14,859 nt of DNA from Candidatus Uhrbacteria bacterium (GTDB lineage Bacteria; Patescibacteriota; Patescibacteriia; 2-12-FULL-60-25). The notes under the pieces are model-generated. The model had not been told where the DNA came from, searched no databases, and saw nothing but the letters and a program-made list of their open reading frames with translations. Below are positions 7,342 to 13,862 of this stretch, in pieces. The stretch's first letter is position 1. The number at the start of each line of letters is the position of its first letter. Made by a program: the position numbers and the translations under genes. The stretch covers positions 1 to 14,859 of the forward strand of contig SICT01000021.1 in the NCBI GenBank assembly GCA_009691315.1, written 5' to 3'.

Positions 7342-7437
7342 AGTTAGCTATAGTATACGTAAACAAAATCTTAGCAAAGAGCTAGCTTTTTTTAGCATTT
7401 TCCGCTAAGCTCAAGCTGATTTTTTTACGATACGATT
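7342..7437. promoter_or_regulatory. Divergent promoter region with repeated TTAGC
   Basis: These 96 AT-rich bases lie between two divergent paralogous glycosyltransferase genes. For the minus-strand gene, TATACT (plus 7352-7357) ends 10 bases before its ATG. For the plus-strand gene, TACGAT (7426-7431, then repeated at 7431-7436) ends 6 bases before the ATG. Both spacings suggest transcripts with almost no leader. An alternative plus-strand -10 is TATAGT at 7349-7354, which would give a leader of about 75 bases carrying the inverted repeat. No good -35 boxes and no Shine-Dalgarno sequences are seen. Confidence 0.35.
7370..7409. repeat. Inverted repeat CTTAGC...GCTAAG with internal TTAGC copies
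   Basis: CTTAGC at 7370-7375 is complementary to GCTAAG at 7404-7409. A second TTAGC at 7392-7396 could pair with the same right arm across a 7-base loop. AGCTAGCT at 7380-7387 is itself palindromic, and a further TTAGC is at 7344-7348. This could be an operator for a dimeric regulator or a small alternative hairpin in a leader. The arms are short, so chance is a real possibility in such AT-rich sequence. Confidence 0.3.
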
Positions 7438-8547
7438 ATGTCCCACATTCTTTTGTGCACGGGAATTTATCCGCCAGAGATTGGTGGTCCGGCGACCGTG
7501 ATCGCACAGACGGCACAATCTTTGCGTCAGGCAGGTCACCAGGTCACGGTTGTGACGTATGGGGATCATCACACGATTCAAGAAAATGTTGTTTATATTC
7601 CACGCCACGGTTCAATCCTCACTCGTTATCTTCGTTTTGCGCGTGCCGTTCGATTACATATTGAGCGCGACACGACTGTGCTTGCGACAGATGTGTTTTC
7701 CGTTGGCATTCCGGTTCGGCTCGCGTTGGTTGGCCGATCAAACTTTTTTCTCCTTCGACTTGGCGGTGAGTGGCGCTGGGAGCGGGCGGTTGAATCTGGC
7801 AGATCGCAGATGACCCTGCGAGAATTTTGGAAACGGCCTGCTTCAGGTTTGCGTGATATGGGTGAGATTGGCATCTACCATTGGCTGATCAATCGGGCGC
7901 GACGCGTGACGGTGACATCTTTATTATTGAAAGAAATTTTGCTGACCATTAATCAGCGTTGGCAAAACAAGATCGATGTCTTGCCGAATAAGCTATCGAT
8001 GATCTCAGAGGCTCAGCGGCAGGCTAGCCCTCCGCATACGCCCTTTCGTTTGATTTATGTTGGTCGTTTTGTGCGGGTGAAAAATTTAGTATTTTTTGCG
8101 AATGTTCTGCGTGCGCTTAGCCTGTCTGGTCAATCAGTCGCGTGTACCTTTGTAGGTGATGGACCCATGCGCCAGGAAGTTGAGAGAGTATTGGACGATA
8201 TTCCACACATGCAGTTTGTCGGAACAAAAAATGCAGAGGAGATTACGCGGCTTTTCGTTGATGCAGATCTTTTAGTCTTGCCATCGCTGAGTGATATTTG
8301 TCCGAATGCCGTGATCGAAGCACTGGCGCACGGTGTTCCGGCCTTGTGCACGAACGAACATGGGTTGTCGGATGGATATGGCGGCGTGGAATTTATTTCG
8401 CCACATGATCAAGAGGGATGGACGCAGGCGATTCGTTCACGGATCGATCCAGCACAATATGAGGCGCTTCGCTCCACGATGCATCTGCCGGCCGCAGGAA
8501 GCGGTAATCTGACAGAGTGGATTATTTCTTTTTTCCAAACACGATAA
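7438..8547 (+). CDS. GT4-family glycosyltransferase
   Basis: A complete 369-residue GT-B enzyme. The N-terminal domain opens with MSHILLCTGIYPPEIGGPAT, where the IGGPAT loop is the usual glycine-rich acceptor-domain segment. The donor domain has YVGRFVRVKN and FVGDGPMRQE. The E-x7-E motif is present as D-x7-E, with D286 in SDICPN and E294 in VIEALAHG, a conservative change at the first position. It is transcribed alone, divergent from the half-GT gene to which its N-domain is related. Its last 26 bases overlap the convergent methyltransferase. No Shine-Dalgarno sequence precedes the ATG. The sugar specificity is unknown. Confidence 0.9.
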   Translation: MSHILLCTGIYPPEIGGPATVIAQTAQSLRQAGHQVTVVTYGDHHTIQENVVYIPRHGSILTRYLRFARAVRLHIERDTTVLATDVFSVGIPVRLALVGRSNFFLLRLGGEWRWERAVESGRSQMTLREFWKRPASGLRDMGEIGIYHWLINRARRVTVTSLLLKEILLTINQRWQNKIDVLPNKLSMISEAQRQASPPHTPFRLIYVGRFVRVKNLVFFANVLRALSLSGQSVACTFVGDGPMRQEVERVLDDIPHMQFVGTKNAEEITRLFVDADLLVLPSLSDICPNAVIEALAHGVPALCTNEHGLSDGYGGVEFISPHDQEGWTQAIRSRIDPAQYEALRSTMHLPAAGSGNLTEWIISFFQTR

Positions 8548-9325
8548 ATCCCGTGCCTAAGCGTCGAAGAAATGGCGTACGTGCAAATCGTTCTAACGAT
8601 TCAGAACAGCGCACGCCTGCGGCCGGAAACAAGCGATCCAGCGGTCGCAAAAAAACTTTCATGTTATAAAAAACGGTGTGCGTGAGGTGAATGCCAGAGG
8701 TTTCACACAGGGCATGATATTCGTTGAGTCGATATTCGCGGTGTAGGACATCTGTCGGAACTTTTCCGCGCAGTCCGCGTACGAGGAGCACGAGGGGCCG
8801 CGCAAGCCATTTGGTTAAACGATCCCACAGCCGCGAAGGACTTGCTTCATGAGGGAGCGTGATGGCAATCAGGCCTTGTGGTTTGAGAATACGTGCAAAC
8901 TCACGGAGGACTTCTGCATCGTCTTTGAGATACTCAACAAGTCCCATGGCCATGATGCCATCAACGGATGCTGCGGGAAGGGGCAGATGCTCGGCCGGGG
9001 CCACGATGAGCTCTAATCGGTCATTGCGAGGGAATTGTTTGCGACACTCTTCGATCATGGCTAGGGCAATATCTGTCGCAATGACGCGATAACCTGCATC
9101 TAAAAGTTCGCGCACCATGACCCCCGGTCCACATCCGACATCTAAGACGGTGCTCCCCGCTGGTAATTTTTTAAACTCTTCTAACACACGTTGTTTTCGA
9201 ATCCGAAAGGAATGCCCATCTTGATCACGAATGTCGTAGCGTGAAAAATAGCTCGGAGCGAACTCATCAAAGAATTGTGTGACACGCGGCTGTTCGGTCA
9301 CGGGTTTTATGCGTTGAAGGGTCAT
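8522..9325 (-). CDS. Class I SAM-dependent methyltransferase
   Basis: A 267-residue Rossmann-fold methyltransferase of the Methyltransf_11/25 type that uses S-adenosylmethionine in the cytoplasm. Motif I is VLDVGCGPG at 60-68, followed by ATDIALAMIEE with the acidic residue D85 that binds the SAM ribose. MAMGLVEYLKDD and ILKPQGLIAITLPH form the later core strands. The C-terminal part beyond about 185 (YHALCETSGI and onward) is typical of enzymes acting on small molecules or glycan and lipid precursors. Its ATG overlaps the stop of the deacetylase (ATGA at 9325-9322), so both are probably made together. A role in methylating a sugar or chain end is inferred from context. Confidence 0.9.
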   Translation of the reverse strand: MTLQRIKPVTEQPRVTQFFDEFAPSYFSRYDIRDQDGHSFRIRKQRVLEEFKKLPAGSTVLDVGCGPGVMVRELLDAGYRVIATDIALAMIEECRKQFPRNDRLELIVAPAEHLPLPAASVDGIMAMGLVEYLKDDAEVLREFARILKPQGLIAITLPHEASPSRLWDRLTKWLARPLVLLVRGLRGKVPTDVLHREYRLNEYHALCETSGIHLTHTVFYNMKVFLRPLDRLFPAAGVRCSESLERFARTPFLRRLGTGFIVFGKKK

Positions 9326-10269
9326 AGAATGGTTGACAACAAGTGTCTCACACCGCTCACGGTTGCGGCAAGGGTTGGAATGTCGAGACAGTGATCGAGC
9401 GATATACGTTTGAGTGTATACGGATCATTTCCTATTTCAACGCCCCCGGTGATCGTGGTGACGGCGGAAGCAAAACCAGCCTCTTGCACGAAGCGAATCG
9501 TTTCGCGTGTAAAATCTTGTGGCTGGCCATTTGGATAGGCAAAATGATGGCACGCGATCCCGGTCTCTTGTTCAATTTTGCGTTTACCTTCATTCAGTTC
9601 TTGTTTGACGGTCTCTTCTGATTCACGGGACAAAATGGGATGAGTCACCGTGTGCGCGCCAATCTCATGGCCTTGCTTGATGAGGGCGCGGACCTGATCC
9701 CAGGTCATAGGTTGGAGCAAAGGAGGGGAGACATGCGATGAAACACGCGCTTGCACTTCCAGCTCTTGAATAATTTTTTCGCGCTCGCTCTGTGGCATAT
9801 CTTTCAACGTTTGACGCAGCGCTTGGTCTTTCATCAGATCTTCTCCATGCAGTTTTGTGTGTGCGCACTCAAACCGGTCGGTCCAAAGTGATCGACCATC
9901 AATAAAGCCGCTCGTCACATAAAAAATGGCGGGTACTTGCAGTTCATGCAAAATCCGTCCGGCGAGTGCGTGATTTGCGTATCCATCATCAAACGTGATG
10001 CACAACGCATTCGCGGGAAACGATTTTTTCGTCTTGAGAAAATCAATCGCCTCTGACCAACCAAGCACATGATAATGTTTTTTAAGATAGCGGATGTGTT
10101 CACGGAATATTTTTTCGTGGATATGCTTACCACGAATATCTATCGACGTTTTATCTGCAGCGGGCCTCACTCCATGATATAAAACAATCGTTAAGTTTTT
10201 TCGTTGCCAGATACGGAAGAGATTGGTGATGCCTAGAGAAAGCAAGATTTGAAAAATTATTTTCTTCAT
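9322..10269 (-). CDS. Polysaccharide deacetylase (CE4, NodB domain)
   Basis: A 315-residue carbohydrate esterase family 4 protein that would remove N- or O-acetyl groups from a glycan. Motif 1 is TFDDGY at 92-97 (catalytic and metal-binding Asp94/Asp95), motif 2 is H206-TVT-H210 supplying the metal histidines, and motif 3 is FAYPNG at 243-248. An insertion of roughly sixty residues between motifs 1 and 2 (after SGFIDGRSLWTDRF) is known in many cluster-associated CE4 proteins. The first 20 or so residues are hydrophobic with two lysines in front and no obvious cleavage site, so a membrane anchor is possible. It heads a two-gene minus-strand unit. A TACACT hexamer lies 8 bases before the ATG, and AGGCGG abuts the start too closely for a normal ribosome site. 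Confidence 0.93.
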   Translation of the reverse strand: MKKIIFQILLSLGITNLFRIWQRKNLTIVLYHGVRPAADKTSIDIRGKHIHEKIFREHIRYLKKHYHVLGWSEAIDFLKTKKSFPANALCITFDDGYANHALAGRILHELQVPAIFYVTSGFIDGRSLWTDRFECAHTKLHGEDLMKDQALRQTLKDMPQSEREKIIQELEVQARVSSHVSPPLLQPMTWDQVRALIKQGHEIGAHTVTHPILSRESEETVKQELNEGKRKIEQETGIACHHFAYPNGQPQDFTRETIRFVQEAGFASAVTTITGGVEIGNDPYTLKRISLDHCLDIPTLAATVSGVRHLLSTIL

Positions 10270-10331
10270 GCCGCCTGAGTGTAGCCTATTCTTGAAAAAA
10301 AATCATTTTTATGATGAAATAGATCGAGCTT
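10270..10331. promoter_or_regulatory. Divergent intergenic region, deacetylase and GT4/GT-C fusion
   Basis: These 62 bases separate two divergent units. On the minus strand TACACT (plus 10278-10283) ends 8 bases before the deacetylase ATG. On the plus strand TATGAT (10310-10315) is a good -10 match and ends 16 bases before the fusion ATG, giving a leader of about ten bases. TTGAAA at 10292-10297 resembles a -35 box but lies only 12 bases from TATGAT, too close for a standard promoter. An in-frame TAG at 10320-10322 shows that the fusion protein cannot start further upstream. Confidence 0.3.
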
Positions 10332-12809
10332 ATGCGCCTTCTGGTTATTGGCTTAGATACAGCCGTTCTTGATCCAGCCTCCGGTTCTGCCGAGCGACAG
10401 CGTGCCTATTTTCAAGGTATTGAGGCAGATATTTTTGTTTTGGCGCGTGGGACGGAGCGAACGATCTCCCTATCTGATTCTATTCACGTGTTTCAACCGG
10501 GTGGTTCTTCTTTTTTTGGAATGATGTGGAAGATGTTTTGGGCCGTGTATCGCCAAGGGAGACTAAAACAGTATGATGTCATGACGGTTCAAGATGCCTA
10601 TCTGTGCGGATGGATCGGCCAATTCGCTCGCGTGCGAAATACACTTTTGCATATTCAGGATCATAGTGCCGCTTTTGCTCGGCCGGCGTTCGGTCTTAAA
10701 GAACGATTTTTAAAATATTTTTCGCTGTGGTTGATACGGCGAGCAGATCGCGTGCGCACGGTGTCACAACGTGGACAACAAGGATTGATCGAGGCGGGCG
10801 TTGATCCACAGCGTATTGATGTTGTGCCGGTGTGGACAGATATCAGCCGCTTGCTTGTTTTGCCGATGCCAACCCTCACGGGAGCACAGCTTCTTTGTGT
10901 TGCGCGTCTGTCACGAGAAAAAGGAATTGATATTTTATTGCAAGCCTTTGCAGAAATTCGAAGTCATCACGTGGAAGCTAGACTCACGATCGTGGGGGAT
11001 GGGCCAGAGAGAAAAAATTTGGAACAACAGGCCCAACGCTTGAACATCGCCTCACAGGTTGAATTTGTTGGGTATCACCAAGATCCTGCACGATTTTATG
11101 CTCAAGCAGATATCTATGTACAACCTTCACGATTTGAAGGGTGGGGAAGAAGTGTCATTGAAGCGGCCGCCTCAGGACTCCCCATTGTTATGACGGACGT
11201 GGGTTGTGCAAAAGAAATTATTCAGCATGAACAATCTGGTTTGATTGTTTCTCCGGGGGATGCACACAGCCTTGCGAACACGATCGAGCGTCTCCTCATT
11301 GATCGATTGCTTGCCGGTCGGTTAGGTGAACAGGCGAGAATCACCGTGCAAGCACTTCCGAATCAGAGTGCGGCCATTGAAGGCGTGCGCACCTCACTCA
11401 ACAAGGCGAGTCATGGTCCAGTGCAGGAAAAAGGTTCGATCTGGGCATTATTTGGGGCAGCTTTTGCCGTGCGTTTTATTTTGTTCGCGGTCATTTTATT
11501 TTTTGTCGGGGCCAAGGGGTTGGAATTGGGAGACAGCCGACAGTATTTGGGTTTGGCGCAGTCCCTGCTGGCGGGACAGGGATTTGCGTATGAGGGTGCG
11601 CCCTTTTTTTATCGGACGATCGGATATCCATTATTGTTAGCCGGTGGTTTGAAATTGTTTGGTTCGGTCAGCGGTTTTATTTTTTTTCAAATTATTCTTG
11701 CTTCGTTTATGCCTCTGGTCGTGCTTAAACTGGGCGATCAGCTCGGATTCGACCGGAGAACGACTCTGATCGCTGCCTGGCTGACCGCGCTCGAACCGCA
11801 CATGGTTTTTTATAGCGTGATGGTAATGACAGAATCGGTGTACACGCTTATTTTGCTTATGGGGTTTTATTTTGTTTTTCGTGCCATAGACCATGGACAT
11901 TTTTTAAGCAGTGTATTTGTTGGGATTACTTTTGGCTTGGGATTATTGATTAAGCCCTTGCTCCAATTTTACCCTATTCTTGTTGGGATCATCCTATTGC
12001 CTTGGGCCAGACGCATTTCCTGGCGTAGAGCCTTGCCGCATGCGCTTCTCGTTTTTGTTGTTGCAGGAATTTTGTGTACGCCTTGGATGTATCGGAACCA
12101 AAAAGTTTTTCAAAAATTTACCCTGACATCGCAAGGTTCGGCTGCCGCCTTATTTTATTTAGGGACCTCCATTGTTTCCGTACGTGACAAGATTTCTTAT
12201 CCGCAGGCAGAGGCGAAGGTGGCGCAAGAGTTTCGTGAAACGTATGGCGCCATTGCTCAAGATCAGAGCGTGAATTACACGCGCGCGGCGTCGATTTATA
12301 TCAAAGAAAATCTAGGCATTTTTGTGCGCATCCTGGCGATCAATACGTTCACGCTTTGGACATCCAGCAATTACAACTCTTTTTTAAATTATTACCGTTT
12401 GATTCCGCGCATTGATCATTCCGTTCTACCCCCAACGCATTATTTGGCGCAAGGAAGAATCGGGGAATTTGTGAAAGAGTTCTGGCATATTTTTGGCCAG
12501 CCATTTTATGCCATTGGGTTTGTTAGTCGCATCGTCTGGATCTTTGCGGATATGTTTTTGCTCGTTGGCATGTGGAATGCGTATCGACGATTGTCGGAAA
12601 AACGTTTTCAACATCTCATGATCTTTGCCTTATTAATCTATCTGACCATGACGATTTGGGTGGATGGATTAGGCATCGAGGCACGCTTACGTTATCCGCT
12701 TATGCCATTTACGTTTTTGTATATGGCTTATGGTGGCACTCGTTTTCATCAATGGGTAAAGCGGCGTAGATCCGTGAAGCTCGCTTCATCTTCACGTCAT
12801 GGCCTATGA
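10332..12809 (+). CDS. Fusion: GT4 glycosyltransferase plus GT-C (PMT/ArnT-like) membrane glycosyltransferase
   Basis: One uninterrupted frame of 825 residues joins two glycosyltransferase folds. Residues 1 to about 360 form a GT4 enzyme with LLCVARLSREKGID, IVGDGPERK and a canonical E-x7-E (E269 in FEGWGR, E277 in VIEAAASG). After a polar linker (about 355-368), a membrane domain begins near 370 with about nine or ten hydrophobic segments. It carries the GT-C marks: D401 in the first outer loop (GDSRQY), E488 and E501 in LEPH and VMTE, PWMYRN at 584-589, and a final RYPLMPF segment. GT-C enzymes of this kind take sugars from polyprenyl phosphate outside the membrane, while GT4 enzymes use nucleotide sugars inside. 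The protein may couple the two faces. The start is fixed by an upstream in-frame stop. The stop overlaps the next ATG as ATGA. Confidence 0.88.
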   Translation: MRLLVIGLDTAVLDPASGSAERQRAYFQGIEADIFVLARGTERTISLSDSIHVFQPGGSSFFGMMWKMFWAVYRQGRLKQYDVMTVQDAYLCGWIGQFARVRNTLLHIQDHSAAFARPAFGLKERFLKYFSLWLIRRADRVRTVSQRGQQGLIEAGVDPQRIDVVPVWTDISRLLVLPMPTLTGAQLLCVARLSREKGIDILLQAFAEIRSHHVEARLTIVGDGPERKNLEQQAQRLNIASQVEFVGYHQDPARFYAQADIYVQPSRFEGWGRSVIEAAASGLPIVMTDVGCAKEIIQHEQSGLIVSPGDAHSLANTIERLLIDRLLAGRLGEQARITVQALPNQSAAIEGVRTSLNKASHGPVQEKGSIWALFGAAFAVRFILFAVILFFVGAKGLELGDSRQYLGLAQSLLAGQGFAYEGAPFFYRTIGYPLLLAGGLKLFGSVSGFIFFQIILASFMPLVVLKLGDQLGFDRRTTLIAAWLTALEPHMVFYSVMVMTESVYTLILLMGFYFVFRAIDHGHFLSSVFVGITFGLGLLIKPLLQFYPILVGIILLPWARRISWRRALPHALLVFVVAGILCTPWMYRNQKVFQKFTLTSQGSAAALFYLGTSIVSVRDKISYPQAEAKVAQEFRETYGAIAQDQSVNYTRAASIYIKENLGIFVRILAINTFTLWTSSNYNSFLNYYRLIPRIDHSVLPPTHYLAQGRIGEFVKEFWHIFGQPFYAIGFVSRIVWIFADMFLLVGMWNAYRRLSEKRFQHLMIFALLIYLTMTIWVDGLGIEARLRYPLMPFTFLYMAYGGTRFHQWVKRRRSVKLASSSRHGL

Positions 12810-13852
12810 TGCATCAGGAGAAAAAAATTAAATTGCTCGTGACCATTCAGGCGGTGGATCTAGACGATCCCCTGCACGGTTTTTTTCATGAATGGCTTGA
12901 GCATGCCGCCAAAGATTTTTCATCAATTCTTGTTTTAGCCTTACGCACGGGAAGATACGCATTGCCAAAAAATGTGGAGGTGGTTCCCTTACGGCCTAAG
13001 GGATCACGCTCACGCTGGCAGGTCGTCAAAACTCTGTGGAGTATTTCCGTGACACGGAGACAGGAGTATGATGTGGTTTTTGTGCGTGGAGATCCGCAGT
13101 ATGTATTGGTCGGCGCTTGGTTGTGGAGATGTTTGGGCAAACGGATTATTTTTTGGTATGCACACTATCGGACGACATGGCCCATGGTCATTGCGGCCTG
13201 GTTCTCCCATGTCGTCACCTCCTCTGTGCCTGAAGCCTGTTCAACACATTGGGTGCGTTCGATTCAATTTCTCGGCCAAGGGATTGCTCAAGATAGATTT
13301 GCTCCATCGACGGAACCGAGAGACTCAGCTGTAAAGTTAGGCATGATTGTTTTTGGACGGGTATCCAAAGCAAAGCGGATCGATGAGATCATCGAGGATT
13401 TTTTGGCCAGCCAAATCTTCCATCGTGCGGAACTATTTTTTATTGGCCCGGCGATCGATCGAGTCTATGTGGATCGGATTCGTCAGCTGTTGGTTTCTCA
13501 TCCAGAAATGCATTGGGATCAAGAAGGAGTTTCTTATGATCAGGTGCCGCGGATTTTGCAGAGCTATGACGTGATGCTCAATGCGTATGAAGCGAGTTTG
13601 GATAAATCCATTATCGAAGGTATGATGTCAGGACTGATCGTGATTATGGCGACGAATGGATTACGAGCGGTCCTCCCTCCCACATTGCATTGGTTGATTG
13701 CACGGGACCATGGCTCGCGCATTTCCGCTATTCGTCGAGTGGCCTCCATGGGAGCAGAAGAGCGTGCGTCGCTTGGCCACGTGTTACGTGAGATCGCTGT
13801 AAGCCATCATTCGCTTGATTCACAAATAAAAAAATTAAAGGCTCTGTGTTGA
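12806..13852 (+). CDS. Divergent GT4-like glycosyltransferase
   Basis: A 348-residue GT-B type protein that is less conserved than the other GT4 members here. The N-domain is shortened and starts with IKLLVTIQAVDLDDPLHGF. The interdomain segment is FLGQGIAQDRFAP, and the donor domain starts with GMIVFGRVSKAKRID, a common GT4 strand-loop. The GDGP loop is replaced by FIGPAIDR. Around the active site the sequence is ASLDKSIIEGMMSG, so E271 is kept as the second Glu of E-x7-E, but the first position is A263 with a Glu one residue before it. This SLDK type resembles a variant I recall in some GT4 enzymes, so it need not mean loss of function. The ATG overlaps the fusion gene stop (ATGA), and a second ATG follows directly at 12809. 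A membrane GT-C gene follows after 10 bases. Confidence 0.8.
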   Translation: MMHQEKKIKLLVTIQAVDLDDPLHGFFHEWLEHAAKDFSSILVLALRTGRYALPKNVEVVPLRPKGSRSRWQVVKTLWSISVTRRQEYDVVFVRGDPQYVLVGAWLWRCLGKRIIFWYAHYRTTWPMVIAAWFSHVVTSSVPEACSTHWVRSIQFLGQGIAQDRFAPSTEPRDSAVKLGMIVFGRVSKAKRIDEIIEDFLASQIFHRAELFFIGPAIDRVYVDRIRQLLVSHPEMHWDQEGVSYDQVPRILQSYDVMLNAYEASLDKSIIEGMMSGLIVIMATNGLRAVLPPTLHWLIARDHGSRISAIRRVASMGAEERASLGHVLREIAVSHHSLDSQIKKLKALC

Positions 13853-13862
13853 GCCTCGCCGT

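Noticed and set aside
10292..10315. TTGAAA plus TATGAT as a classic sigma-70 promoter for the fusion gene
   Set aside because: The spacing is 12 bases, well short of the usual 16-18. Only the TATGAT element is kept as a candidate.
10332..12809. Fusion as an artefact of a missed stop between two genes
   Set aside because: The frame is continuous across the linker, and I see no ribosome site or good internal start at the junction. A base error remains possible and is listed as a test in the finding.
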